NCBI RefSeq assembly: GCF_015350805.1
Contig: NZ_JADKSG010000001.1
Coordinates: 2,199,568 to 2,263,567 of the forward strand
DNA: 64,000 nucleotides
Direction: 5' to 3'
DNA from: Herbiconiux sp. VKM Ac-1786
GTDB lineage: Bacteria; Actinomycetota; Actinomycetes; Actinomycetales; Microbacteriaceae
In this document: piece after piece, positions 44,503 through 55,150 of the stretch
Layout of the letters: each line of letters begins with the position of its first letter
Numbering within the stretch: the stretch's first letter is position 1
Position numbers and translations under genes: made by a program
Notes under the pieces: generated by a model
Seen by the model: only the letters and a program-made list of their open reading frames with translations
Database searches by the model: none
What the model was told of the DNA's origin: nothing

Positions 44503-44508
44503 TAGGCT
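44503..44508 (+). promoter_or_regulatory. -10 element (TAGGCT) of a leaderless FUSC-like mRNA
   Basis: TAGGCT ends 6 bases before the GTG at 44515. Confidence 0.5.
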
Positions 44509-44514
44509 GGACGG

Positions 44515-45621
44515 GTGACGTCCGACCAGCCCCGTCCCGGCCGCTGGGCCGCGGTGGCCCGGGCCTCCCTCGCCCCGGCCAGGGCCTTCCAGGCGCCGTC
44601 CCGCACCCCGCTGCTGCAGGTGCTGAAGACGGCGGTGGCAGCCGTCGTCGCCTGGGCCGTGTGCTCGTTCGTCTCGAGCGGCCAGCCGCCGCTGTTCGGG
44701 GCGATCGCCGCGATCATCGTGGTGCAGCCGAGCGTCAACCAGTCGCTCAGCCGGGCGATCGAGCGCTCGATCGGCGTGATCGCAGGGGTCGTGGTCGCGT
44801 ACCTCGTCTCGCTGGTGTTCGGGGCGCCGAGCTGGCTGATCCTGCTCGCCATCGTGGTGTCGCTGCTCGTCGGCTGGGCGCTGCGCTTCCCGCAGTCCTC
44901 GACGGTGCAGATCCCGATCAGCGCGATGCTCGTGCTCTCGATCGGCGCCCAGACCCCGGGCTACGCGTTCGAGCGCATCATCGAGACGGTGATCGGCGCG
45001 CTGATCGGCGTCGCGGTGAACTGGCTCGTGGTCCCGCCGGTGGCGCTGAAGCCGGCGCGCGAGTCGGTCACCGGGCTCGGCCGCGAGATCGCCGCCACGA
45101 TGGACGGCCTGGCCACCGTGCTGAGCGCCCCCACCGACGAGGCCTACCGCACCGGCATGCTGGTGGAGGCCCGCCTCCTCCGGCCGATGCAGACGAAGGC
45201 GCAGAAGGCGGTCGACGCCGCCGAGGAGAGCCTGCGCTTCAACCCGCGGCGCACGGCGAACCGCGAGCTGCTGCGCGAGAACGCGGAGCTGCTGACGACC
45301 CTCGGCATCGTCACGAACCGCGTGCTCGGCATGGCCCGCGCGGTCACCGACCACTTCGACCGCACCCTGCCCGAGGAGCCCAACGCGGTCGCCATCGCGG
45401 AGGAGCTGCGCCGCGCCGCACACGACCTGCGCCTCGTCCTCGACGAGACCGCCGCGGGCGCGGCGCCCGACGGGCCGCCGGTCGACCTCGAGCCCGCGCT
45501 CACCGCACCGCTCAGGGCGATCGTGCCCGACCCGCAGCACTGGATCCTGATCGGTTCGCTGCTCGAAGACCTCCGCCGAGTGCGCGAGGAGATCGTCGGC
45601 GCCTCCGCCGACCTCCGCTGA
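44515..45621 (+). CDS. FUSC/aromatic-acid-exporter-like membrane protein
   Basis: This 368-residue protein has about six membrane helices in residues 35-180 (LQVLKTAVAAVVAWAVCSFV, then LFGAIAAIIVVQPSVNQSLS and IGVIAGVVVAYLVSLVFGA). The conserved QPS motif is typical of FUSC-like proteins. The C-terminal half is a helical cytoplasmic domain with many acidic and basic residues. The family exports aromatic acids in some species; the substrate here is unknown. Confidence 0.85.
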   Translation: MTSDQPRPGRWAAVARASLAPARAFQAPSRTPLLQVLKTAVAAVVAWAVCSFVSSGQPPLFGAIAAIIVVQPSVNQSLSRAIERSIGVIAGVVVAYLVSLVFGAPSWLILLAIVVSLLVGWALRFPQSSTVQIPISAMLVLSIGAQTPGYAFERIIETVIGALIGVAVNWLVVPPVALKPARESVTGLGREIAATMDGLATVLSAPTDEAYRTGMLVEARLLRPMQTKAQKAVDAAEESLRFNPRRTANRELLRENAELLTTLGIVTNRVLGMARAVTDHFDRTLPEEPNAVAIAEELRRAAHDLRLVLDETAAGAAPDGPPVDLEPALTAPLRAIVPDPQHWILIGSLLEDLRRVREEIVGASADLR

Positions 45622-45657
45622 CTGCGCGCGGCACCCCGCCCGGCCCGCGCCTGGCTC

Positions 45658-45709
45658 GGCCACCCGCGGCCGTCGGCAGGCCCGGCCACCCGCGGCCGTC
45701 GGCAGGCCC
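45658..45709. repeat. 26-bp perfect tandem duplication between the FUSC-like gene and trpS
   Basis: Two identical 26-bp units (45658-45683, 45684-45709), starting GGCCACCCGC and ending GGCAGGCCC, fill the convergent gap. Confidence 0.9.
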
Positions 45710-45714
45710 GGACG

Positions 45715-46797
<1,083 letters not shown>

Positions 46798-47634
46798 TCA
46801 CAGCGCGTAGTCGACGACGACCGGCGCGTGATCGCTCCACCGCTCGGCGTGCGTGGGCGCCCGGTCGATGGTCAGCGCGGTCGCGGCGGCGGCGAGCTCG
46901 GGCGTGGCCAGCTGGTAGTCGATGCGCCAGCCCGTGTCGTTGTCGAAGGCGCGCCCGCGCTGCGACCACCAGGTGTAGGGCCCGTCGACCTCGCCGGCGA
47001 AGCGGCGGCCGAGGTCGACCCAGCCGAGCCCGGCGCCCGCGTTGTAGTCGGGGTCGCCCTCGGCGCCGACGAAGCGGTCGAAGTACGCCCGCTCCTCGGG
47101 CAGGAAGCCGGCGCGCTTCACGTTGCCCTTCCAGTTGCGGATGTCGAGCGTGCGGTGCCCCACGTTGAGGTCGCCGACGACGACCGCCAGCGGATTGTGC
47201 TCCTGCAGCGCAGGGAGGTGCTCGAGCATCCCGTCGAGGAACTTGTACTTCTCGACCTGCTTCTCGGTGCCCGCCTCGCCGGAGTGCACGTACGCCGAGA
47301 CGACGGTGACCACCTTGTCGCCCCACTCGTAGTCGGCCTCGAGCCAGCGGCCGGCGCTGTCGAAGTCGTCGGCCCCGAAGGTGACGCGGTGGATGTTCGC
47401 CCGGTCGCGGCTCGCGATGGCGACGCCCGCCCGGCCCTTCGCGGTCGCCGGGTCATGCACGATGTTCCACTCGGGCCCGAGGAGCTTTTCGAGATCGCTC
47501 GTCTCGGCCCGCACCTCCTGCAGCGCGAGGATGTCGACGTCGCGCCCGTCGAGCCACGCGCCCATGCCGTTGCGGAAGGCGGCGCGCACGCCGTTCACGT
47601 TGACCGAGGCGAGTCTGAGGGGCTTCGTGGGCAT
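46798..47634 (-). CDS. xth: Exodeoxyribonuclease III (AP endonuclease family)
   Basis: This 278-residue nuclease repairs abasic sites and 3' blocked ends. It has LASVNVNGVRAAF, LALQEVRAE (metal Glu), the Asp/Asn pair in VVVGDLNVGH, and WRIDYQLATPEL with SDHAPVVVDY at the end. A -10-like TACAGT lies 6 bases upstream of the ATG, although AGGAGC in between could serve as a ribosome site. Confidence 0.93.
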   Translation of the reverse strand: MPTKPLRLASVNVNGVRAAFRNGMGAWLDGRDVDILALQEVRAETSDLEKLLGPEWNIVHDPATAKGRAGVAIASRDRANIHRVTFGADDFDSAGRWLEADYEWGDKVVTVVSAYVHSGEAGTEKQVEKYKFLDGMLEHLPALQEHNPLAVVVGDLNVGHRTLDIRNWKGNVKRAGFLPEERAYFDRFVGAEGDPDYNAGAGLGWVDLGRRFAGEVDGPYTWWSQRGRAFDNDTGWRIDYQLATPELAAAATALTIDRAPTHAERWSDHAPVVVDYAL

Positions 47635-47640
47635 GCTCCT

Positions 47641-47646
47641 ACTGTA
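47641..47646 (-). promoter_or_regulatory. -10 element (TACAGT on the minus strand) before xth
   Basis: It ends 6 bases from the ATG at 47634. Confidence 0.4.
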
Positions 47647-47719
47647 CCGGCGGCCTCCGACAGCGCCCCGCCGGGGCGGGCAGCGGCGAAGCCGGCCAGG
47701 GTCAGGCCCGGCGCGCCCG

Positions 47720-48922
47720 TCAGCGCTTCTCGACCAGCTTCACGGCCTCGGCGTGGTCGAGCCGGTCGAGCCGCTCGATCCGCTTGCGCACCCGGCGCCG
47801 CGCCAGGCCGTGCACCGTCTCGAGCTGGTTCTGCAGCCGCTCGCGCTCGGCCGACACCAGGGTGTCCCGCGCCTCGGCGACCCGCTTCTGCCGCTCGACC
47901 TCGAGCTGCTCCGGCGAGAGCGACCGCGGGTCGAGCCCGGCGTCGTCCATGCCGACGGCGATCCAGGTGGCCGAGATCAGGATCACGCGGCAGACGAGGT
48001 TCAGGAAGATCATGATGCCGATGATCACCGCGAACGAGGCGAGCAGCGGGTTGCTCGTCGCCCCGCCGAGCAGCTGGCTGCCCAGGATCTTCAGCACGCC
48101 GAGCGCGGCGCCGCCGATCGCGGCTCCGGCGAACAGCCGCCGCCGCGGGATCTTCACGCCCGACAGCACCCGGAACGCCGCCGCCAGCACGAGGCTGTCG
48201 AAGACGAACACCACGAGCACCCCGACGAGCCAGCCGACGACCGAGGCGAACGGCGACCGGGTGTCGATGCCGAGCAGGTCGAAGGCCAGTGAGAGGCCCT
48301 GGTTGCTGATCAGGCTGACGGCCGAGGAGAGGATGATCGCGATGCCGAAGGCCAGGGCGAGCCCGAAGTCCTTCAGCTTCAGCAGCACCGGGTTGGTCGT
48401 CGGCGGGTCGAGCTTGAACAGCCGGCGGATGGAGTCGCGGGTCGACGCGAGCCAGCCCACGGCGGTGAGCACGAGGCCGATCAGGGCGATCGCACCGGTC
48501 CAGCCCAGGATGCGCGCCTGGGAGAGCGCCTCGGGATCGATCGCGCCGTTCCTGCCGATCAGGCCGGGGATGGCGTTGCTCAGCTGGGCGACCACCGCAT
48601 CCATCAGGTCCTTGTTGCCCGCGAGCACGATGCCGAAGATCGAGAAGCCCACCCAGATGCCGGCGAAGATCGCGAACACGGCCTGGAACGACATCCCCGA
48701 GGCCATGATCTCGCCGCCCGAGGAGCCGAAGCGCAGGAACACCCGCACGGGCTTCAGCGCCATCACCTTGGCGATCAGCGCGGCGATCCCGGTGGGAGGT
48801 GCGCCCGGGACGGTCTTCTCGTCGATCTCGACGGCGGGCTTTCCCACGGCGTCGGTCTTCGTGGTCGCCCGGTCGTCCTTGACAGCGGTGTTCGCCGCTT
48901 CGCCGGCACGCTTCTCACTCAT
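47720..48922 (-). CDS. YihY/BrkB-family inner membrane protein
   Basis: This 400-residue protein has six membrane helices (about residues 65-310) with the family features GSSGGEIMASGMSFQAVFAIF and SNPLLASFAVIIGIMIFLNLVCRVI. The N-terminal 45 residues are charged and the C-terminal 80 form an Arg/Glu-rich coiled coil (LEVERQKRVAEARDTLV). Function is not established; despite old labels it is not an RNase BN. A hairpin-forming repeat separates it from sdhB. Confidence 0.9.
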   Translation of the reverse strand: MSEKRAGEAANTAVKDDRATTKTDAVGKPAVEIDEKTVPGAPPTGIAALIAKVMALKPVRVFLRFGSSGGEIMASGMSFQAVFAIFAGIWVGFSIFGIVLAGNKDLMDAVVAQLSNAIPGLIGRNGAIDPEALSQARILGWTGAIALIGLVLTAVGWLASTRDSIRRLFKLDPPTTNPVLLKLKDFGLALAFGIAIILSSAVSLISNQGLSLAFDLLGIDTRSPFASVVGWLVGVLVVFVFDSLVLAAAFRVLSGVKIPRRRLFAGAAIGGAALGVLKILGSQLLGGATSNPLLASFAVIIGIMIFLNLVCRVILISATWIAVGMDDAGLDPRSLSPEQLEVERQKRVAEARDTLVSAERERLQNQLETVHGLARRRVRKRIERLDRLDHAEAVKLVEKR

Positions 48923-48947
48923 GCGCTCAGCCTGTCACGACGACGGG

Positions 48948-49003
48948 GAAGCCGCCCGCCCCGCACGCAGCGAAGCCGCCCGCCCCGGAGGACGAGCGGC
49001 TTC
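48948..49003 (-). terminator. Repeat and hairpin downstream of sdhB
   Basis: GAAGCCGCCCGCCCCG occurs twice (48948-48963, 48972-48987). The second copy's GAAGCCGC pairs with GCGGCTTC (48996-49003) over a 16-base loop; the first copy could compete for the same arm. Confidence 0.5.
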
Positions 49004-49033
49004 GGCAGCTGCGAGAGGCAGACGCAACAGTCC

Positions 49034-49801
49034 CTACGGCTTGCCCCGCATGATCGCCTGCTTGACCTCGGCGATCGCCTGCGTCACCTGGATGCCGCGC
49101 GGGCACGCGTCGGTGCAGTTGAAGGTCGTGCGGCAGCGCCACACGCCCTCCTTGTCGTTCAGGATGTCGAGACGGGTCGAGGCCGCCTCGTCGCGCGAGT
49201 CGAAGATGAAGCGGTGCGCGTTCACGATCGCGGCCGGGCCGAAGTACTGCCCGTCGGTCCAGAACACCGGGCACGACGAGGTGCACGCCGCGCAGAGGAT
49301 GCACTTGGTCGTGTCGTCGAAGCGCGCGCGGTCGGCGACCGACTGGATGCGCTCCTTGTCCTTCGGCGGCTCCGTGGCCGACTGCAGGAACGGCTGCACC
49401 TCGCGGTAGGAGGCGAAGAACGGCTCCATGTCGACGATCAGGTCCTTCTCCAGCGGCAGGCCCTTGATGGCCTCCACGTAGATCGGCTTGGTGATGTCGA
49501 GGTCCTTGATCAGCGTCTTGCACGCCAGGCGGTTGCGGCCGTTGATGCGCATCGCGTCCGAGCCGCAGATGCCGTGGGCGCACGAGCGACGGAAGGTCAG
49601 CGACCCGTCCTGCTCCCACTTGATCTTGTGCAGCGCATCCAGGATGCGGTCGGTCGCGAACATCTGCACGTCGAAGTCCTGCCAGCGCGGCTCGTCGTCG
49701 ACGTCGGGGTCGAAGCGGCGGATGATCAGGGTGACGGTGAAGGCCTCGATCGGCGCCTCGGGCGCGGGGCCCGATGCGGGTGCGTCGGCTACGAGTGTCA
49801 T
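49034..49801 (-). CDS. sdhB: Succinate dehydrogenase iron-sulfur subunit
   Basis: This 255-residue subunit relays electrons from FAD to quinone. The three clusters are visible: 2Fe-2S in SCAHGICGSDAM with a downstream Cys, 4Fe-4S in CILCAACTSSCP, and 3Fe-4S in CTDACPRG. Its start overlaps the sdhA stop (ATGA). It ends the sdhCDAB operon. Confidence 0.95.
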   Translation of the reverse strand: MTLVADAPASGPAPEAPIEAFTVTLIIRRFDPDVDDEPRWQDFDVQMFATDRILDALHKIKWEQDGSLTFRRSCAHGICGSDAMRINGRNRLACKTLIKDLDITKPIYVEAIKGLPLEKDLIVDMEPFFASYREVQPFLQSATEPPKDKERIQSVADRARFDDTTKCILCAACTSSCPVFWTDGQYFGPAAIVNAHRFIFDSRDEAASTRLDILNDKEGVWRCRTTFNCTDACPRGIQVTQAIAEVKQAIMRGKP

Positions 49802-51612
49802 CAGTACTTCCTCTCCATCGGCTGGTAGCGCGTCACGACGACGGGCTTCCAGTCGAGCCGGATGTGGTCGGCGGCGTCGCTCGAGTGGGGGTCGCCCGAG
49901 AGGTACGCCATGGTGTGCTTCATGTACGCGTCGTCGTCGCGCTTCGGGAAGTCGTCGCGCATGTGACCGCCGCGGCTCTCCTGGCGGTTGCGGGCCGAGT
50001 AGACGACGACCTCGGCCAGGTCGAGCAGGAAGCCCAGCTCGATGGCCTCGAGCAGGTCGGTGTTGAACCGCTTGCCCTTGTCCTGCACCTGAATGTTGCG
50101 GTACCGCTCGCGCAGCCCGTGGATGGTCTTCGTGACCGAGGCGAGCGACTCGTCGGTGCGGAACACCTGGGCGTTCTTGTCCATCTCGTCCTGCAGCTCC
50201 TTGCGGATGGCCGCGATGCGCTCGGTGCCCGTTCCGGCCCGGAGCGACGCCACGAGGTCGACGATCGCCTTGGCGGGGTTCTCGGGCAGCGGCGTGAAGT
50301 CGACGGTCTGCACGTACTCGGCCGCGTTGTTGCCCGAGCGCTTGCCGAACACGTTGATGTCGAGCAGCGAGTTGGTGCCGAGGCGGTTCGAGCCGTGCAC
50401 CGAGACGCAGGCGCACTCGCCGGCGGCGTAGAGGCCGGGCACGACGGTGTCGTTGTCGCTCAGCACCTCGGCCTTGATGTTCGTCGGGATGCCGCCCATG
50501 GCGTAGTGGGCCGTCGGCATCACGGGCACCGGCTCGACCACGGGGTCGACGCCGAGGTAGGTGCGCGCGAACTCGGTGATGTCGGGGAGCTTCGTCTCGA
50601 GCACCTCGGCGCCGAGGTGGGTGCAGTCCAGCAGCACGTAGTCCTTGTGGGGGCCGGCGCCGCGGCCCTCGGCCACCTCCTGCACCATGCACCGGGCGAC
50701 GATGTCGCGGGGCGCCAGGTCTTTGATGGTGGGGGCGTAGCGCTCCATGAAGCGCTCGCCCGAGGCGTTGCGGAGGATCGCACCCTCGCCTCGCGCTCCC
50801 TCGGTGAGGAGGATGCCGAGGCCGGCGAGGCCCGTGGGGTGGAACTGGAAGAACTCCATGTCCTCCAGCGGCAGGCCCTTCCTCCAGATGATGCCGACGC
50901 CGTCACCGGTGAGGGTGTGGGCGTTCGAGGTGGTCTTGTAGATCTTGCCGAAGCCGCCGGTGGCGAAGACGACCGCCTTCGCCTGGAAGACGTGGATCTC
51001 GCCGGTCGAGAGCTCGAAGGCCACGACGCCGGAGGGCTTGTCGACCCCGTCGACCTTCGTCATCACCAGGTCGAGCACGTAGTACTCGTTGAAGAAGTTG
51101 ATGCCGAGCTTGACGCAGTTCTGGAACAGCGTCTGCAGGATCATGTGGCCGGTGCGGTCGGCCGCGTAGCAGGCGCGGCGCACGGGGGCCTTGCCGTGGT
51201 CGCGGGTGTGGCCGCCGAAGCGCCGCTGGTCGATCTTGCCCTCGGGCGTGCGGTTGAACGGCAGGCCCATGTTCTCGAGGTCGATGACCGCGTCGATGGC
51301 CTCCTTCGCCAGGATCTCGGCGGCATCCTGGTCGACCAGGTAGTCGCCGCCCTTGACCGTGTCGAAGGTGTGCCACTCCCAGTTGTCCTCCTCGACGTTC
51401 GCGAGGGCGGCGGCCATGCCGCCCTGCGCCGCACCCGTGTGGGAGCGCGTCGGGTAGAGCTTCGAGATCACGGCCGTCTTGGCCTTGGGGCCGGCCTCGA
51501 TGGCCGCCCGCATGCCGGCGCCGCCGGCGCCGACGATCACGATGTCGAACTGGTGGTAGTGCACGCCGTCCACGACGGCGCCGTCTTCGTACTGGGTCAC
51601 GGAGGAGCTCAT
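49801..51612 (-). CDS. sdhA: Succinate dehydrogenase flavoprotein subunit
   Basis: This 603-residue subunit oxidises succinate. It has the FAD-binding [15 protein letters not shown], the covalent-FAD region [14 protein letters not shown], and [18 protein letters not shown] with catalytic arginine. The size and motifs are those of complex II rather than fumarate reductase, supported by the two membrane subunits upstream. Confidence 0.96.
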   Translation of the reverse strand: MSSSVTQYEDGAVVDGVHYHQFDIVIVGAGGAGMRAAIEAGPKAKTAVISKLYPTRSHTGAAQGGMAAALANVEEDNWEWHTFDTVKGGDYLVDQDAAEILAKEAIDAVIDLENMGLPFNRTPEGKIDQRRFGGHTRDHGKAPVRRACYAADRTGHMILQTLFQNCVKLGINFFNEYYVLDLVMTKVDGVDKPSGVVAFELSTGEIHVFQAKAVVFATGGFGKIYKTTSNAHTLTGDGVGIIWRKGLPLEDMEFFQFHPTGLAGLGILLTEGARGEGAILRNASGERFMERYAPTIKDLAPRDIVARCMVQEVAEGRGAGPHKDYVLLDCTHLGAEVLETKLPDITEFARTYLGVDPVVEPVPVMPTAHYAMGGIPTNIKAEVLSDNDTVVPGLYAAGECACVSVHGSNRLGTNSLLDINVFGKRSGNNAAEYVQTVDFTPLPENPAKAIVDLVASLRAGTGTERIAAIRKELQDEMDKNAQVFRTDESLASVTKTIHGLRERYRNIQVQDKGKRFNTDLLEAIELGFLLDLAEVVVYSARNRQESRGGHMRDDFPKRDDDAYMKHTMAYLSGDPHSSDAADHIRLDWKPVVVTRYQPMERKY

Positions 51613-51628
51613 TCCCGGGTTCGGAGGG

Positions 51629-52078
51629 TTATCGGGTCGCGCAGAACGACGGCAGCAGCTCTGCCGGCGAGCCGACGGGGCACGGGTCGAAGGTGTAGAT
51701 CACGAGGGTGCCGAGCACGATCATGGCCACGACGGCCACGAGGATCGCGCCGAGCAGCACCTTGCGGGTGACGGCCTTGGTCGCGTAGTCGTTCACGATC
51801 GTGCGCATGCCGTTGCCGCCGTGGATCATCGCGAGCCAGAGCATCAGCGTGTCCCAGACCTGCCAGAACGGGTCGCTCCACTTGCCGCCGACGAAGGCGA
51901 AGTCGATCGCCTTGATGCCGTCGCCCACGAGGAGGTTCACGAAGAGGTGGCCGAAGATCAGCACGAGCAGCACGACGCCGGAGGCGCGCATGTAGATCCA
52001 GCCCCACTTCTCCCAGTTCACGCCGCGGCTGCGGCGGACGGTGTGCGGGGCGCGGGGGGACTCGATGGTCGTGGCCAT
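51629..52078 (-). CDS. sdhD: Succinate dehydrogenase membrane anchor subunit
   Basis: This 149-residue protein has three membrane helices ([17 protein letters not shown], then [17 protein letters not shown] and [21 protein letters not shown]). Histidines in the first two helices are candidate haem/quinone-site residues. The ATG at 52078 overlaps the sdhC stop (TGATG), which fixes the start. Confidence 0.92.
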   Translation of the reverse strand: MATTIESPRAPHTVRRSRGVNWEKWGWIYMRASGVVLLVLIFGHLFVNLLVGDGIKAIDFAFVGGKWSDPFWQVWDTLMLWLAMIHGGNGMRTIVNDYATKAVTRKVLLGAILVAVVAMIVLGTLVIYTFDPCPVGSPAELLPSFCATR

Positions 52079-52494
52079 CAGGCACCTCCGACATGGCTGA
52101 ACACGTTGATCAGGTGGCGCGGCGCGAAGCCGAGCATCGTGATTACCCAGAGGCCCATCACGACCCAGAACATCACGCGCTGGTACTTCGCGCCCTTGGA
52201 CCACAGGTCGATCAGGATGATCCGGATGCCGTTGAACGCGTGGTACACGATGGCGGCGACGAGCGCCGTCTCGCCCAGGCCCATGATCGGGTTCTGGTAG
52301 GTCGAGATGACCGCGTTGTAGGCCTCGGGGGAGATCCTCACCATCGAGGTGTCCAGGATGTGCACGAGTAGGAAGAAGAAAATCGCGACGCCCGTGATGC
52401 GGTGCAGCACCCAGGACCACATGCCTTCACGGCCGCGGTAGAGAGTGCCGGCCGGCCGCTTCGGTGTCATCGTCCCTGCCGTATTTATGGCCAC
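52078..52494 (-). CDS. sdhC: Succinate dehydrogenase cytochrome b-556 subunit
   Basis: This 138-residue subunit has the SdhC signature MWSWVLHRITGVAIFFFLLVH split over one helix, and HAFNGIRIILIDL carrying the haem-ligand histidine. It heads sdhCDAB. The GTG at 52494 is chosen because AAGGAGGG lies 7 bases upstream. A -10-like TAGACT is on the minus strand at 52574-52579. Confidence 0.93.
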   Translation of the reverse strand: MAINTAGTMTPKRPAGTLYRGREGMWSWVLHRITGVAIFFFLLVHILDTSMVRISPEAYNAVISTYQNPIMGLGETALVAAIVYHAFNGIRIILIDLWSKGAKYQRVMFWVVMGLWVITMLGFAPRHLINVFSHVGGA

Positions 52495-52692
52495 GGACTA
52501 ACCCTCCTTGGCTTCAGTCGGGGCCGGGACCGCTCGCTCGCGAATGCTGCGAAACCGGCCCTCGACCGCTCACAGTCTATGCGCGTTTCGGCGGTAACGG
52601 GTATTAGGCGGGCCTTAGTTGTATACAGGGCAGGGCGGATGCGCGTCCCGCGCCAGCACGCGGAGAAACGGGTAGCGAATACCCGGCTGTAT

Positions 52693-53844
52693 TCAGGTGT
52701 GTGAGCCGACGCGAGTGCGCTTCGCCGGCACCTTCGCCCCCATCACGGAGCGGTAGTGCCCGAGCAGCTCGTCGCAGACCGAGGCCCACGAGGTGCCGAT
52801 CACGGCGCGACGGCCGGCCTCGCCCATCCGGCGCCGGAGCGCCGGGTCGGCCACCAGCGACTCCACGCGCATCCGCAGATCGCGCGGGTCGTCGGGGTCG
52901 AAGAGGTAGCCGTCCTCGCCGTGCCGCACGAGGTCGATCGGTCCGCCGGCCGCGGGCGCGACCACCGGCAGGCCGGCGGCGTGCGCCTCCTGCAGGGTCT
53001 GCCCGAAGGTCTCTTCGGTGCCGGTGTGCACAAAGGCGTCGAAGGCGGCGTAGGCGTCGGCCAGGTCGGCGCCCGAGAGCCGGCCGAGGAAGGTGGCGGG
53101 CATCCCGTGCAGCAGGTGACGGATGCGCTGATCGCTCGGGCCGTCGCCCACGATCGCGAGGTGCAGGCCGGGCATCCCGCGGAGGGCTGCCAGGCGTTCG
53201 AGGCCCTTCTCGGGGGCGATGCGCCCGACGTAGCCGACCACGGCGTCGCGGCCGCCACGGGAGAGCAGGGCCGAGAGGGCCTGCGCGGTGGGGCGCATCC
53301 GGTTGTTCGGGTGGTAGCGCTCGAGGTCGACGCCCCGGCCCCAGCGGGCGAGCCGCGGAACGCCCGCCTGCTCGAGGTCGTGCTGCGAGGCGCTGGAGGG
53401 CACGAGCGTGCGGTCGGCGCCGTCGTGGATCCACTTCACCACCCGCCAGGCCAGCTTCGAGGCCGAGCCCAGCCGGTTGCGCCGCGCGTAGCCCGCGACG
53501 TCGGTCTGGAAGACCGCGACCGAGGGGATGCCCAGCCGGTTCGCCGAGGCGATGCCCTGGGCGCCGAGGAGGAAGGGGGAGGCCGCGTGCAGCACGTCGG
53601 GCTCGAAACCGGCGATCAGCCGGGCGACCTGGATGCTCGGCATCCCCACCGGGAACTGCCGGTACGCCACCGCGGGCACCTCGTGCACCCGGAAGCCCTT
53701 GTAGTGGGACGGGGAGCCGGCGGCCGGGGCGATGACGATCGCCTCGTGACCGGTCGCCGCGAGGTGGTCGAGCACCTTGCAGACGCTGTTCGTGACTCCG
53801 TTGACGGTGGGGAGAAAGCTCTCGCTGATGATCGCAACTCGCAT
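52693..53844 (-). CDS. GT4-family glycosyltransferase, probable mannosyltransferase
   Basis: This 383-residue GT-B enzyme begins RVAIISESFLPTVNGV, has VAVFQTDVAGYARR and the nucleotide-sugar binding region VGYVGRIAPEKGLERL with the conserved E-x7-E at TEETFGQTLQEAHAAGLP. These features match the PimB/MgtA group that uses GDP-mannose. The mannose-1-phosphate guanylyltransferase gene next door strengthens that inference. GGAGG precedes the ATG. It is divergent from the guanylyltransferase gene. Confidence 0.87.
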   Translation of the reverse strand: MRVAIISESFLPTVNGVTNSVCKVLDHLAATGHEAIVIAPAAGSPSHYKGFRVHEVPAVAYRQFPVGMPSIQVARLIAGFEPDVLHAASPFLLGAQGIASANRLGIPSVAVFQTDVAGYARRNRLGSASKLAWRVVKWIHDGADRTLVPSSASQHDLEQAGVPRLARWGRGVDLERYHPNNRMRPTAQALSALLSRGGRDAVVGYVGRIAPEKGLERLAALRGMPGLHLAIVGDGPSDQRIRHLLHGMPATFLGRLSGADLADAYAAFDAFVHTGTEETFGQTLQEAHAAGLPVVAPAAGGPIDLVRHGEDGYLFDPDDPRDLRMRVESLVADPALRRRMGEAGRRAVIGTSWASVCDELLGHYRSVMGAKVPAKRTRVGSHT

Positions 53845-53981
53845 GACATGCCTCCGCAGTGCCGTGGGGCCGATCGGCCACGTCGCCGACGCTACGTACG
53901 GCAGGTGGACCGCCGGTGTCGCGGCAGTGGCCTCCCCGTGGCCCCGGGGTGAGCATCCGATGGCCCCTCTCGGCCGCTGTA

Positions 53982-53987
53982 TAGGCT
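53982..53987 (+). promoter_or_regulatory. -10 element (TAGGCT) of the leaderless guanylyltransferase mRNA
   Basis: TAGGCT ends 7 bases before the ATG at 53995. Confidence 0.55.
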
Positions 53988-53994
53988 GTGCCTC

Positions 53995-55116
53995 ATGAAC
54001 TCATCGTCACCGGCGCTCGACCGGCTCTACAGCGTGATCCCCGCCGGCGGGATCGGCTCACGGCTCTGGCCCCTGTCGCGGGCGGACGCCCCGAAGTTCC
54101 TGCACGACCTGAGCGGATCGGGGCAGAGCCTGCTCCGCGACACCTGGGACCGGCTCGCACCCCTCTCGGGCGAGCAGCGCATCATGGTCGTCACCGGCCG
54201 CGCGCACCGCGCCGCCGTGGAGGACCAGCTGCCGACCCTCGAGGACAGCAACGTGGTGCTCGAATCCGAGCCGCGCGACTCGACCGCCGCCATCTGCCTC
54301 GCCGCCGCCATCCTCGAGAAGCGCGAGCCCGGCGTCATCATCGGCTCCTTCGCCGCCGACCACGTGATCACGAACCCCGACCGCTTCCGCGCGGCCGTCG
54401 CGCAGGCCGTGCAGGTCGCCGACGCCGGCTACATCGTCACCATCGGCATCACGCCCACCGACCCCGCGGTCGGCTTCGGCTACATCCGCTGCCTCGGCTC
54501 GCTCGAGATCGAGGGCGCCCCGGCCGCGCTCAAGGTCGACCACTTCGTCGAGAAGCCCGACCTGCCGACGGCCAAGCGCTACCTCAAGGAGGGCAACTAC
54601 CTCTGGAACGCGGGCATGTTCATCGCCCGGGCCGACAAGCTGCTCGAGCACCTCGGCGCCTCGGAGCCCGAGCTGCTCGCGGGCGTGCTCGAGCTCGCCG
54701 AGGCGTGGGACACCCCGCGTCGCGGCGAGGTCGTCGACCGCGTCTGGCCCACGCTGAAGAAGATCGCCATCGATTACTCGGTCGCCGAGCCGGCCGCCGC
54801 CGCGGGGGCGCTCGCCGTCATCCCGAGCGACTTCGACTGGGACGACGTGGGCGACTTCGCCTCCATCGCCAAGCTGCACAGCTCGGGCCGCGGCACCGAC
54901 CTCGCCATCCTCGGCAAGAACGCCCGCGTGCTGGCCGATTCGTCGAGCGGCATCGTGGTGTCGCAGTCCAAGCGCGTGATCAGCCTGATCGGCGTGCGCG
55001 ACATCGTCGTCGTCGACACCCCGGATGCGCTGCTGGTGACCACCAGCGAGCACGCCCAGCGGGTCAAGTCGGTCGTCGACGCGCTCCGGGCCGGCGGCTC
55101 CGGCGACGTGCTCTGA
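53995..55116 (+). CDS. manC: Mannose-1-phosphate guanylyltransferase
   Basis: This 373-residue enzyme makes GDP-mannose. The nucleotidyltransferase signature is IPAGGIGSRLWPLSR, with SFAADHVI, GYIRC, FVEKPD and NYLWNAGMF as expected for the family, and DFDWDDVGDF near the C-terminus. It lacks the C-terminal isomerase domain of bifunctional ManC, so it is monofunctional. GDP-mannose would supply the GT4 and polyprenol-mannose enzymes of this window. Confidence 0.92.
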   Translation: MNSSSPALDRLYSVIPAGGIGSRLWPLSRADAPKFLHDLSGSGQSLLRDTWDRLAPLSGEQRIMVVTGRAHRAAVEDQLPTLEDSNVVLESEPRDSTAAICLAAAILEKREPGVIIGSFAADHVITNPDRFRAAVAQAVQVADAGYIVTIGITPTDPAVGFGYIRCLGSLEIEGAPAALKVDHFVEKPDLPTAKRYLKEGNYLWNAGMFIARADKLLEHLGASEPELLAGVLELAEAWDTPRRGEVVDRVWPTLKKIAIDYSVAEPAAAAGALAVIPSDFDWDDVGDFASIAKLHSSGRGTDLAILGKNARVLADSSSGIVVSQSKRVISLIGVRDIVVVDTPDALLVTTSEHAQRVKSVVDALRAGGSGDVL

Positions 55117-55150
55117 CCTTCCCTTCCCCCGGTGTCCTAGGAGTCCGACC

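Noticed and set aside
52677..52694. GAATAC/GTATTC inverted repeat after the GT4 gene
   Set aside because: Only a 6-bp stem overlapping the stop codon with no T-tract.
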